DNA of 64,000 nucleotides from Micromonospora sp. C28SCA-DRY-2 (GTDB lineage: Bacteria; Actinomycetota; Actinomycetes; Mycobacteriales; Micromonosporaceae): the NCBI RefSeq assembly GCF_030519475.1, contig NZ_JAUMKD010000004.1, positions 211,501 through 275,500 on the forward strand, written 5' to 3'. A model generated the notes under the pieces. That model saw only the letters and a program-made list of their open reading frames with translations, ran no database searches and was not told where the DNA came from. Made by a program: the position numbers and the translations under genes. Shown in pieces: positions 34,020-42,411 of this stretch. The stretch's first letter is position 1; each line of letters starts with the position of its first letter.

Positions 34020-34558
34020 GCCGGGCGCAGTCCCGACCACCCGGCGGGCCCGGTCCCGGCCGGTCGCGGATGGGTCCGACCCGGATCTCGACCCTGGTGG
34101 TGGCCGCCCTCGCCGCCGCCGCCGCGGCCTGGCTGCTGATCAGCGGCCTCTACTACAGCGGCCTGCCCCGGCTGCCCTGGCTGCCGGTGGTCACCCTGGC
34201 CGGGCTCGCCGTGCTCGAGGCGTACGCCGCGATCAACACCCGGGGCCGGATCGAGCGCCGCCCGGGCCGCGACCCGGTCAACCCGCTGATGGTCGCCCGG
34301 TTCGTGGTGCTGGCCAAGGCGTCCTCGTTGGCCGGCGCCATCTTCGCCGGCGGCTACGCCGGGCTGACCGGCTGGCTCTTCGTGGAGACCACCCGGGCCG
34401 CCACCGAGGACCGACCGGCCGCCGGCGCCGGGCTGCTCGCCTCGCTCGCCCTGGTCGCCGCCGCGCTCTGGCTGGAACGCTCCTGCCGGGTTCCCGAGCA
34501 GCAGGACGACGAGGACCGCGAGCCCGGCGACCGGGACACCCGCCCCGGCCCGCGCTGA
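34016..34558 (+). CDS. DUF3180 membrane protein
   Basis: 180 residues from ATG 34016; MGPTRIS at 34070 is an alternative start. Four membrane helices (about 24-44, 51-70, 95-118, 131-150) with the conserved GPTRISTLV start and NPLMVARFVVLAKASS in the loop match DUF3180, a family that follows folK throughout actinobacteria (from memory, Rv3605c). Function unknown; its constant linkage hints at folate or cell-envelope metabolism. Confidence 0.85.
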   Translation: MSRAQSRPPGGPGPGRSRMGPTRISTLVVAALAAAAAAWLLISGLYYSGLPRLPWLPVVTLAGLAVLEAYAAINTRGRIERRPGRDPVNPLMVARFVVLAKASSLAGAIFAGGYAGLTGWLFVETTRAATEDRPAAGAGLLASLALVAAALWLERSCRVPEQQDDEDREPGDRDTRPGPR

Positions 34559-34674
34559 TCGAGGGGTTACGCGGGACTCCCTGCGCAGGTACCGTGCCTG
34601 GCGACCGGAGAGCAACGGCCGCCCCGGTCCGCCCCCGCGTCGGACCTGGACGACCGGCCAGGTGGGAGGCGTTG

Positions 34675-35889
34675 ATGGGGTACGACGAACCGGGGCGCGA
34701 CGGGCCGGTCGAACCCTCGTCCGGGGTACCGGCATCCGTCCTGGAGAACGTCTTCGACGACCCCGCCCACGGCGAGCCCGGCCGCGACCGGATCGCCGTG
34801 CACCTGGCCTGGGAGGCGCTGCTGCTGGTCGCCGTGGGCGTGCTGGGTTACCTGCTCTGGCGGGAGAGCCCCGAGACGCTGCGCGGCGGCGGACTGCGGT
34901 CCCTGCTGGTCGCCGTGGTCACCCTCGGCCTGCTGGCGCTGGCCGCCGGGCTGAGCCTGCGTACCGCCGTGGTCAACCTGGCCATCGGCCCGGTGGCGGT
35001 GGCCGCCGCGCTGCACGTGGCCGAGCAGGGCGACCGGGGCGTGGTGAACGCCGTCGCCCCGGCCCTCGCGGTGGCCGCGGCCGGCGGGCTGGCGCTGGCG
35101 CTGGTCGTGGTGGTGCTGCACGTGCCGGCCTGGGCGGCCAGCCTCGCCGGCGCCGCCGGGGTGGTCGTGTACATCGAACAACGCTCCGCCCCCGTGCTGG
35201 TGCAGGGCGACTACGACCCGAGCGGCGTGGCCGCCCAGCTCTTCGCCGGGTTCGCCGCGGTCGCCGTGCTCGGCGGCCTGCTCGGGGCGGTGCGACCGGT
35301 CCGCCGCCTGCTCGGCCGGTTCCGTCCGGTCGCGGACCCGGCCCGGCGCCGGGGCGCGGTGGCCGCGTTCGTCGCCGCCGCGGCGCTGGTCGGCTCCACC
35401 GTGCTGGCCACGCTGGCCGGGGTGCTGGTGGCCGCCGGGGACACCGGTCCGGTGGCGCCCACCCCCGGGCTGGACTGGACGGTGCTCGCGGTGGGCGCCG
35501 CGCTGCTCGGCGGCACCAGCGGGTACGGCCGCCGGGGCGGGATCCTCGGCACCCTGCTGGCGGTCTGCCTGGTGGCGCTCGTCCTGGCCTACGCGCAGGC
35601 CCGCGGCTGGACGGTGAGCCGGTGGGCGGTCGGCGGCGCGGCGCTCGGCATCGGGCTGGTGGTCACCCGGCTGGTCGAGGCGTACGGGCGGCCCGGGGCG
35701 GGCCCGGCGGTGGAGTCGTCGCCGAGCGGGGACGGCCGGATCAGCACCGGCTGGACGGTGACCCGGTCGGACCCCGCCGACACCTGGCCGCCCACGCTGC
35801 CCACGCAGACCACCGAGAGCCCGGCCGACCCGTGGAGCTCCCCGCAGTGGGACACCGGCCCCCGCCGGTGGGACGACGGCGACCGGTGA
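34675..35889 (+). CDS. Polytopic membrane protein, ABC sugar-permease-like
   Basis: 404 residues from ATG 34675 with GGGAGG nine bases upstream. A polar N-terminus (1-42) is followed by about ten membrane helices and a disordered, Trp/Pro/Thr-rich C-terminal tail (about 340-404). The segment AVGAALLGGTSGYGRRGGILGTLLAV resembles the conserved region of RbsC-type permeases, but no ATPase or binding protein of that class is nearby. It may be a solitary permease-like protein with another role. The family was not identified with certainty. Confidence 0.75.
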   Translation: MGYDEPGRDGPVEPSSGVPASVLENVFDDPAHGEPGRDRIAVHLAWEALLLVAVGVLGYLLWRESPETLRGGGLRSLLVAVVTLGLLALAAGLSLRTAVVNLAIGPVAVAAALHVAEQGDRGVVNAVAPALAVAAAGGLALALVVVVLHVPAWAASLAGAAGVVVYIEQRSAPVLVQGDYDPSGVAAQLFAGFAAVAVLGGLLGAVRPVRRLLGRFRPVADPARRRGAVAAFVAAAALVGSTVLATLAGVLVAAGDTGPVAPTPGLDWTVLAVGAALLGGTSGYGRRGGILGTLLAVCLVALVLAYAQARGWTVSRWAVGGAALGIGLVVTRLVEAYGRPGAGPAVESSPSGDGRISTGWTVTRSDPADTWPPTLPTQTTESPADPWSSPQWDTGPRRWDDGDR

Positions 35890-35955
35890 GGACCGGCCGG
35901 TGGGCCTGCGCCGTCCACCGGGCCCCGGCTGATCTCTGCGGTTAGGCTCGGCGGC

Positions 35956-36270
35956 ATGACCGACACACCATCGACCCCCGGGGCCGGCCCGTCGTTCGCC
36001 GCGCTCGACGCCCTGTCCACTGAGGAGTTGCGGGAGCGCGCGTTCGAGGTCGCCCGGGAACGCCGGGACGTGGGGTTCTTCTGGTCGGTGCTGCGACACC
36101 TGCCCAACGCGGACGAGGCCGCCGCGCTGGACGGGGCGCCGAACTCGATCGGGCCGATCATCGACGAGGCCAACGCGCTGTGGCGCGAGCTGACCGGCCA
36201 CGGCTACGAGGAGGCGGAGCCGCTGCTGCGGGCCGCGTTCATCGACTACCTGATGAAGCACCCGCAGTGA
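35956..36270 (+). CDS. Small helical hypothetical protein
   Basis: 104 residues from ATG 35956, soluble, acidic and helical (STEELRERAFEVARERRDVGFFWSVLRHLP, counted from about residue 22). No known motif or membrane helix. A TAGGCT hexamer starts 13 nt before the ATG with no Shine-Dalgarno sequence, suggesting a leaderless transcript. It lies 58 bp before a membrane-protein gene on the same strand. Its good codon bias and compact length support a real gene of unknown function. Confidence 0.75.
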   Translation: MTDTPSTPGAGPSFAALDALSTEELRERAFEVARERRDVGFFWSVLRHLPNADEAAALDGAPNSIGPIIDEANALWRELTGHGYEEAEPLLRAAFIDYLMKHPQ

Positions 36271-36327
36271 CACCGGCACCGGCCGGGCGGGCCCGCCCCG
36301 AGCGGCCCACCGGGAGCTGACCCACCG

Positions 36328-36822
36328 ATGGCCCTCACCAACCGGCCGCGGCGCATCGGCCAGTACGGCACCGCGGCGGGCACCGGCGGGCTGGCCGCCT
36401 TCGTGCTGGTCGCGCTCTGCGGCAGTCCGGCGTACGTGGGCTGGGCGCAGGACCACACCGACCCGAACTCGGCGGGCGGCTGGTTCCTGCGGCTGCTGAG
36501 CTGGCCGGCCTGGCGGTTCTCCGGCGAGGACGGCGGACTGCTCGCCGGCAACCTGCGCGCGGTGCTGCTGGTGGTGCTCGCCGCCACCTTCCTCTACCTG
36601 CTGCCCGCCGCCCAGGTGGCCCGGGTGCAGGGCTCGGTCAGCCAGTTCTTCTCCGGCTGGGCCGCGTACGTCCTGGCCGGCGGCCTGGCGTCACTGCTCG
36701 CCGCGTTCCTCGGGCCGGACCCGACGCTGCTCGCCGCGCTCCAGGCCGCCGGCACCGGCGCCTCGTACGGCTTCCTCGCCGGCTGGGTCGTGGGCACGGC
36801 CAGCCTGGGCGGACGGGCCTGA
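36328..36822 (+). CDS. Four-helix membrane protein of unknown function
   Basis: 164 residues from ATG 36328 (GGGAGCTGAC upstream). Hydrophobic segments at about 16-36, 73-91, 108-130 and 136-160 with a Trp-rich external loop (GGWFLRLLSWPAWRFSGEDGG). Family not recognised. Convergent with the ABC ATPase gene. Confidence 0.7.
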   Translation: MALTNRPRRIGQYGTAAGTGGLAAFVLVALCGSPAYVGWAQDHTDPNSAGGWFLRLLSWPAWRFSGEDGGLLAGNLRAVLLVVLAATFLYLLPAAQVARVQGSVSQFFSGWAAYVLAGGLASLLAAFLGPDPTLLAALQAAGTGASYGFLAGWVVGTASLGGRA

Positions 36823-36855
36823 ACCGGGCCGGCGCCCGGGCGGCCCGGCGGCGGC

Positions 36856-37848
36856 TCAGCGAGCCGGCAGGCCGGCGTCGAGCAGGTCGGCCCGGGTGAG
36901 CACGCCGACCGGCCGCCCGTCGTCGGTGACCAGCACCCGGTCGGCGGCGGCGGTGAGCATCACCGCGAGCGCGTCGTACGCCGGGCCGCCGAGCGGGACC
37001 GCCGGCAGGTCGGCGGGCGCGTCGGCCAGCGGCGCCAGCATCTCCCGGGTGACCGGCGTGACCACCAGCCGGCGGATCCCCCGGTCGGCGCCGACGAACT
37101 CCCGGACGAACGGCGTGGCGGGCGCGCCGAGCAGGGCCGCCGGGGTGTCGTACTGCTCCAGGTGACCGCCCTGGGAGAGCACGGCGATCCGGTCGCCGAG
37201 CCGGACCGCCTCGTCCAGGTCGTGGGTGACCAGCACGATCGTCTTGCGCACCTCGGCCTGCAACCGCAGGAACTCCTCCTGCAACCGGCTCCGCACGATC
37301 GGGTCGACGGCCGAGAACGGCTCGTCCATCAGCAGCACCACCGGGTCGGCGGCCAGCGCCCGGGCCACCCCGACCCGCTGCCGCTGCCCGCCGGAGAGCT
37401 CGTGCGGATAGCGCCGGCCGAACTGCCCCGGATCGAGCCCGACCAGCTCCAGCAGCTCGTCGACCCGGCGGCGGCTGCGCTCCCGGGGCCAGCCCAGCAG
37501 CCGGGGCACGGTGGCGACGTTGGCGCTGACCGTCTGGTGTGGAAAGAGGCCGACGTTCTGGATGACGTAGCCGATCCGCCGGCGCAGCCGGACCGCGTCG
37601 GCGCGGGTCACGTCCTCGTCACCGAGCAGGATCCGGCCGCCGGTCGGCTCGATCAGTCGGTTGATCATGCGCAGCACGGTGGACTTGCCGCACCCGGACG
37701 GGCCGATCAGCACCACCAGTTCGCCGGCCTTGATCTCCAGGCTGAGTTCCCGGACCGCCTCGGTGCCGTCCGGGTAGCGCTTGCGGATGCCCTCCAGGGT
37801 GATCGACGCCGCGCGCGGCTCGCCGGTGCTCTCCGGGGTAACGTCCAC
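36856..37848 (-). CDS. Betaine/choline-type ABC transporter ATP-binding protein with CBS domain
   Basis: 330 residues from GTG 37848, with GGAAGGA five bases upstream. The ABC core has Walker A GPSGCGKST, signature LSGGQRQRVGVARAL, Walker B VVLLMDEPFSAVD and switch His in THDLDEA. A C-terminal extension (about 260-330) ends in a CBS-like half (DRVLVTDDGRPVGVLTRADLL), as in OpuCA/ProV-type ATPases where CBS modules sense ionic strength. It powers the two permeases transcribed divergently. Only two bases separate its start codon from that of the first permease. Confidence 0.92.
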   Translation of the reverse strand: MDVTPESTGEPRAASITLEGIRKRYPDGTEAVRELSLEIKAGELVVLIGPSGCGKSTVLRMINRLIEPTGGRILLGDEDVTRADAVRLRRRIGYVIQNVGLFPHQTVSANVATVPRLLGWPRERSRRRVDELLELVGLDPGQFGRRYPHELSGGQRQRVGVARALAADPVVLLMDEPFSAVDPIVRSRLQEEFLRLQAEVRKTIVLVTHDLDEAVRLGDRIAVLSQGGHLEQYDTPAALLGAPATPFVREFVGADRGIRRLVVTPVTREMLAPLADAPADLPAVPLGGPAYDALAVMLTAAADRVLVTDDGRPVGVLTRADLLDAGLPAR

Positions 37849-37850
37849 GT

Positions 37851-38540
37851 ATGTCCTTCCGCCTGAGCTACCGGGCCGACCCGGGTAACCCGTGGTTCTC
37901 CTGGCAGTACGTGCGGGACAACTCTGACACGATCCTCGCCGCGGTGCGGGAGCACGCCTCGCTGACCGTCCGCGCGGTGCTGATCGCCGCCCTGGTGGCG
38001 TTGCCGCTGGCGGTGGCCGCGTACTGGTTCCGCCGGCTCGCCGGCCCGATTCTCGCACTCACCGGCGTGCTCTACACCATCCCGTCGCTGGCGCTCTTCG
38101 CCTTCCTCGCGCCGTACCTGGGCATCGGCGCGATCACCGTGCTCAGCGTGGTGGTGCTGTACGCGCTGCTGGTGATCGTGCGCAACGCGATCGCCGGGCT
38201 CAACCAGGTGCCGCCCGAGGTCCGGGAGGCCGCCGAGGGGATGGGCTACGGCCGGTGGGGCCGGCTGTTCCGGATCGAGCTGCCGCTGGCCCTGCCCGGC
38301 ATCCTCACCGGGCTGCGGCTGGCCACGGTCTCCACGGTGGCCCTGGTCACCGTCGGCGTGGTGATCGGCCGCGGCGGCCTCGGGCAGCTCATCTTCGCCG
38401 GCTTCCAGAACAACTTCTACAAGGCGCAGATCATGACCGGGACGCTGCTCTGCGTCCTGCTCGCGCTGGTGCTGGACCTGCTGATCGCCGGGGTGGGGCG
38501 GCTGGTCGCCCCCTGGCTGCGGCGCGGGCGGGCCGCGTGA
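37851..38540 (+). CDS. Betaine/choline-type ABC transporter permease (first)
   Basis: 229 residues from ATG 37851. About five to six membrane helices with the EAA loop EVREAAEGMGYGRWGRLFRIELPLALP (from about residue 123), which docks on the ATPase. The N-terminal WQYVRDNSDTILAAVREHASLT is typical of OpuCB/ProW-like permeases and needs this start. No good ribosome-binding site is seen (GGGG about 14 bases upstream), so translation may depend on a very short leader. It forms a channel with the second permease 37 bp downstream. Confidence 0.92.
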   Translation: MSFRLSYRADPGNPWFSWQYVRDNSDTILAAVREHASLTVRAVLIAALVALPLAVAAYWFRRLAGPILALTGVLYTIPSLALFAFLAPYLGIGAITVLSVVVLYALLVIVRNAIAGLNQVPPEVREAAEGMGYGRWGRLFRIELPLALPGILTGLRLATVSTVALVTVGVVIGRGGLGQLIFAGFQNNFYKAQIMTGTLLCVLLALVLDLLIAGVGRLVAPWLRRGRAA

Positions 38541-38577
38541 CCGCGCGGTCCGGCCCGGCCGGCGGACGGGGGCGGCG

Positions 38578-39300
38578 GTGAACCCCGTCGAGGCGGCCCT
38601 GGTCTGGCTCAACGACCCGCTGAACTGGACGAACCCCGGCGGCATCCTGGACCGGCTCGGCGAGCACCTGTCGATGTCCGCCGCCGCCGTGGCGCTGGGC
38701 TGCCTGGTCGCCTGGCCGATCGGGCTCTGGCTGGGGCACACCGGCCGGGGCGGCGGCCTCGTCGTGCTGGTGGCCAACATCACGCTGGCCGTGCCGACAC
38801 TCGCCCTGCTGACCATCCTGCCGCTGACCTTCCTCGGTTTCGGCCGCCCGGCAGTGGTGGTGGCGCTGGCCGTCTTCGCGGTGCCGCCGCTGCTGGCCAA
38901 CGCGTACACCGGGGTGCGGCAGGCCGACCCGGAGGCCCGGGACGCGGCGCGCGGGATGGGCTTCTCCGGCTGGCAGTTGCTGCGCCGGGTCGAGCTGCCG
39001 CTGGCCGTGCCCTACCTCGCGGCCGGCTTCCGGACCGCCTCGGTGCAGGTGGTGGCCACCGCGGCGCTGGCCTCCTTCGTCAACGGGGGCGGGCTGGGCC
39101 AGATCATCCGCGCCGGGTTCGGGCTGGACATCGCCGCCGGCGGCGGGCAGATCCTGGCCGGGGGCGTCCTGGTGGCCGGGCTGGCGGTGCTGGTGGAGCT
39201 GGTGCTGGCCCTGGTCGAACGGCTGGTGACCCCGCGGCCGCTGCGCCCGGTCCGGCGCCGGGCGGCCCGGCGGGCGGCCGACGCGGTGGCCGGCGGCTGA
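38578..39300 (+). CDS. Betaine/choline-type ABC transporter permease (second)
   Basis: 240 residues from GTG 38578. About six membrane helices and a well-kept EAA loop (DPEARDAARGMGFSGWQLLRRVELPL). The N-terminus (WLNDPLNWTNPGGILDRLGEHL) is the usual extracytoplasmic opening of the OpuCD-like partner. It pairs with the preceding permease and the divergent ATPase. The substrate class (glycine betaine, choline, proline betaine or ergothioneine) is inferred from family only. Confidence 0.92.
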   Translation: MNPVEAALVWLNDPLNWTNPGGILDRLGEHLSMSAAAVALGCLVAWPIGLWLGHTGRGGGLVVLVANITLAVPTLALLTILPLTFLGFGRPAVVVALAVFAVPPLLANAYTGVRQADPEARDAARGMGFSGWQLLRRVELPLAVPYLAAGFRTASVQVVATAALASFVNGGGLGQIIRAGFGLDIAAGGGQILAGGVLVAGLAVLVELVLALVERLVTPRPLRPVRRRAARRAADAVAGG

Positions 39301-39495
39301 CCGCACGGGCCCCGTCCCGGGTCGCGCGGCGCCGGGTGGACCGGGCGGTGACGATCCGGTGACAAAGGTCGCTCGAAGTTGTCGGACCCCCGCGGAAGAT
39401 GTTGGGTGGAAACGCGGGCGATCAACGAAGCAGTCGCCCGTCGGACACGCGGCCGGCCCGTCCAGGGTCGCGCCGGGACACGGAAGGCGGGCATC

Positions 39496-40500
39496 ATGCG
39501 CGCACGTACACGCCTGGCGGTGGGGGCAGTCGGTGCCCTCACGGCGGCCGGGCTGCTGACCGGATGCGGCGACGCGGGCTCCTCCGGCACCGACGCGCCC
39601 CAGCAGGGCGCCACCGGGGCCGGCTGCGCCCCCGTCGCCGGCGACCAGCTCGTCGTCCTCGACGACGACAAGAAGCTCCAGAACACCGACAACGTCATCC
39701 CGGCGGTCAACGCCGACGTGGCCACGCCGCAGCTGGTGGCGGCGCTCGACAAGGTCTCCACCGCGCTCGACACGCCGAAGCTGATCCAGCTCAACAAGGC
39801 CGTCGACGTCGACCGCAAGACGCCCGAGGTGGCGGCCAAGGAGTTCGCCACCGCGAACGACCTCACCGCCGGCATCGCCAAGGGCCCGGGCGGGCAGATT
39901 GTGGTGGGCGCCGGCAACTTCAGCGAGAGCCAGACCCTGGCCGAGCTTTACAAGATCACGCTGACCGCCGCCGGCTACCAGGTCCGGGTGCAGCAGATCG
40001 GCAGCCGCGAGCTCTACGAGCCGGCCCTGGAGAAGGGCGAGATCCAGGTCGTCCCGGAGTACGCGGCGACCATGGCCGAGTTCCTCAACACCAAGGCCAA
40101 CGGGCAGAACGCCCAGCCGGTCTCCTCGCCGGAGCTGGAGAAGACCGTCACCGCGCTGAAGGCCGCCGGTGACAAGGTGGGCATCGCCTTCGGCGCGCCG
40201 TCGGCCGCGCAGGACCAGAACGCCTTCGCGGTCACCAAGGCGTTCGCTGACAAGTACGGCGTGAGCACCCTGTCCGACCTGGCCGCGAAGTGCTCCGGTC
40301 AGGCCACCGTGCTGGCCGGCCCGCCGGAGTGCCCGCAGCGGCCGAAGTGCCAGGCCGGGCTGGTCGAGGTCTACGACTTCAAGGCCGGCTCGTTCAGCTC
40401 GCTCGACGCGGGTGGCCCGCAGACCAAGAACGCGCTGAAGACGGGCGCCGCCAGCGTCGGGCTGGTCTTCTCCTCCGACGGGGCACTGGCCACTGGCTGA
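39496..40500 (+). CDS. OpuAC-type substrate-binding lipoprotein, apparently circularly permuted
   Basis: 334 residues from ATG 39496. Lipobox LLTGC (Cys24) makes it a lipoprotein on the outer face of the membrane. The domain order is unusual. Residues 50-124 (QLVVLDDDKK...DNVIPAVN...VDVDRKTPEVAAKEF) correspond to the C-terminal end of canonical OpuCC/ProX proteins. Residues 133-334 begin with IVVGAGNFSESQTLAELYK, the canonical N-terminus, and end in GLVFSSDGALATG, which canonically runs straight into the VVLDDDK segment. It follows the permeases by 195 bp and delivers a betaine-like ligand. Cysteine pairs near 286-305 may form disulfides. Confidence 0.88.
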   Translation: MRARTRLAVGAVGALTAAGLLTGCGDAGSSGTDAPQQGATGAGCAPVAGDQLVVLDDDKKLQNTDNVIPAVNADVATPQLVAALDKVSTALDTPKLIQLNKAVDVDRKTPEVAAKEFATANDLTAGIAKGPGGQIVVGAGNFSESQTLAELYKITLTAAGYQVRVQQIGSRELYEPALEKGEIQVVPEYAATMAEFLNTKANGQNAQPVSSPELEKTVTALKAAGDKVGIAFGAPSAAQDQNAFAVTKAFADKYGVSTLSDLAAKCSGQATVLAGPPECPQRPKCQAGLVEVYDFKAGSFSSLDAGGPQTKNALKTGAASVGLVFSSDGALATG

Positions 40501-40509
40501 GCCGCCGAC

Positions 40510-40542
40510 CCGGAGCGCGGCGGCAGCTTCGCCGCGCTCCGG
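40510..40542. terminator. Rho-independent-like hairpin after the binding-protein gene
   Basis: Perfect 13-bp stem (40510-40522 with 40530-40542) and a 7-base loop, nine bases after the stop. No T tract. The remaining intergenic stretch to 40681 shows nothing else. Confidence 0.65.
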
Positions 40543-40681
40543 GCGCTGGGCGCCCCACCGGCACCGCCCGGACCGACAAGCCGCGACGCCACCGGCGCAC
40601 CGCGCCCGGCGGCCGATCGCCGCTCCGTGTCAACCACGGGTCGAACTCCCGGTAAAGCCCGCTCGCGGATGCCGCGGGCCG

Positions 40682-40710
40682 TTCACAGGCACGGCAACTC
40701 TCGGTAGGCT
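40682..40710 (+). promoter_or_regulatory. Sigma-70 promoter, leaderless
   Basis: TTCACA (40682-40687), exactly 17 bases, TAGGCT (40705-40710). The ATG at 40719 lies where transcription should start, so the mRNA should be leaderless. This is the clearest vegetative promoter in the window. Confidence 0.6.
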
Positions 40711-40718
40711 GCACACCC

Positions 40719-42320
40719 ATGCCAGCCCCGGTCGCCCCCGCCGACAAGCGCAATCCGCCGCTGCTCACCGCCCTGTTCTGGATCGGCGTGGCGCTGGCAC
40801 CGGTGGCGGCGTTGATCCTGCTGGTCGCCGACGGCAACGGGCCGCTGCGGTTCGCCGCCGTGCTGGCCATCCTGGCCGTGGTGCTGATCGGCCTGTCGAT
40901 CGCGCTGCGCGCCGACGGTGGCGGCCACGGCGGCACCGAGGAACTGCTGGACGAGATCGAGCAGCTGCGGCGCGAGCTGCGCGGCGAGATCGTGGCCGCG
41001 GCCCAGCGCGGCAACCAGGCGCTCGACCAGGCGCAGCGGGCTCAGGAGGCGGTCGCCGGGTTGCGCCGGCGACTCGACGCCAGCAGCGCCGCGCTGGCCG
41101 GTGACGATCCGGCCGGGGCGGGTCGCGCCCGGGTGCCCGCCGCGGAGCCGGCGGACGAGCCGGCCGCCGGCCGGGGCCGTGTCCCGGACGAGGCCGCCGC
41201 CGGCCGGGGTCGCGTCCCGGAGGAGCCGGCGCCCCGGTGGGGCCAGCCGGAACGCGACGACGAGGAGGCCCGCCGGCCGCAGCCGGCCTCCCGGTACGGC
41301 TCCCCGGGCGGGGTCTACGGCGGCGGTGAGCGGCCGAGCGCCGGCGTGTACGGCGCGTCCCGACCGGCGGAACCGGACCCTCGCGCCGAGGCCGGGGCCC
41401 GCCCGCTCGGGGTGGTCCGGCACACCGAGACCGTGCACGTCACCACCCGGCACACCATCGTGGACGGCGCCGCCGGGGTCCCCGGCGACTCCGGCACCCG
41501 CTACGGCGGCGGGTACGCCGGCCGGTGGGCCCCGGGTGGCGAGGAGCGGTCCTGGGGCGGCGCCGAACCGGACAGCCGCTCCTGGTCCGGCTACGGCGAC
41601 CGCGACGACGACCGCGGCTGGTCGGCCCAACGGGACGAGCGGGACCGGTCCGGCCAGCGGGAGGACCGGGGCTGGTCCGACCGGCGCGACGAGCCGGGCT
41701 GGTCCGACCAGCGGGACGACCGCGGCTGGGCCGGCGGGCACGCGCGGGGTGGCTCGGCTGCGGATGGCGGTGCGGAACCGGGCTGGCGGGAGCCGGCCGG
41801 GCGTGGCCGGTCACCGCAGCCGGACGAGGACGTGGAGGGTGGCGAGTACTGGTCGCAGCTGCGCGCCGGTGACCGCTGGGCCGCGGTGCGCGACGACGAG
41901 CACGGCCGTGAGGTGCGGGTCGGGGAGCGGCGCGCGGAGGTGCTCGCCGACGCGGGCGGCACCGAGTACCGGGTGGCGGATCGCTGGGCGAGCGCCCGGC
42001 GGGGTCACGACCGGGACGACGCGGAGGGGTGGCGCGAGGGCTGGTCCGAGCCCGAGGACCGGCCGGCGTTGCCGGTCGGCGGGGTGCCGGTGCCGGACGA
42101 GTGGCGCCCGCCGCGGCAGCGCGGCCCCCAAGCCGAGCCGTCGCGCGGCTACCAGCCCGAGCCGTCGCGCGGCTACCAGCCCGAACCGCAACGCGGCTAC
42201 CAGCCCGAGCCCGAGCCGGAGCGGTGGCGCCCGCGCGCCGAGGAGCAGCGCTACGGCTACCCGCCGCAGGACGACGCGCCCCGCGCCGGTGGCGCCCGCT
42301 CCGCCGACCGCTGGCGCTGA
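40719..42320 (+). CDS. Two-helix membrane protein with coiled coil and long repetitive hydrophilic tail
   Basis: 533 residues from ATG 40719. Two membrane helices (about 16-37 and 43-62) form a hairpin, followed by a coiled coil (about 72-120, TEELLDEIEQLRRELRGEIV onward). The remaining 400 residues are disordered and repetitive: DDRGWS/QRDE units (about 290-345) and three PEPSRGYQ octapeptides near 472-495. A short conserved-looking island RHTETVHVTTRHTIVDG lies near 231-247. By gene order it sits in the Rv3604c position of mycobacteria, which is also a membrane protein with a low-complexity tail (from memory). Function unknown; the tail could tether cytosolic partners. Confidence 0.8.
   Translation: MPAPVAPADKRNPPLLTALFWIGVALAPVAALILLVADGNGPLRFAAVLAILAVVLIGLSIALRADGGGHGGTEELLDEIEQLRRELRGEIVAAAQRGNQALDQAQRAQEAVAGLRRRLDASSAALAGDDPAGAGRARVPAAEPADEPAAGRGRVPDEAAAGRGRVPEEPAPRWGQPERDDEEARRPQPASRYGSPGGVYGGGERPSAGVYGASRPAEPDPRAEAGARPLGVVRHTETVHVTTRHTIVDGAAGVPGDSGTRYGGGYAGRWAPGGEERSWGGAEPDSRSWSGYGDRDDDRGWSAQRDERDRSGQREDRGWSDRRDEPGWSDQRDDRGWAGGHARGGSAADGGAEPGWREPAGRGRSPQPDEDVEGGEYWSQLRAGDRWAAVRDDEHGREVRVGERRAEVLADAGGTEYRVADRWASARRGHDRDDAEGWREGWSEPEDRPALPVGGVPVPDEWRPPRQRGPQAEPSRGYQPEPSRGYQPEPQRGYQPEPEPERWRPRAEEQRYGYPPQDDAPRAGGARSADRWR
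42132..42203 (+). repeat. Three 24-bp tandem repeats inside the coding tail
   Basis: Units at 42132, 42156 and 42180 encode (A/P)EPSRGYQ twice and PEPQRGYQ once. The period is an exact multiple of three, so copy number can change without breaking the frame. Confidence 0.8.
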
Positions 42321-42411
42321 CCCGCCACACCGGCCGCTGGCGCTGGCCGCCCACAACGACCGCCCACACCGGCCGCGAGCGCAGGCCGCTGGCGGTGACC
42401 GCCGCGGCCGG

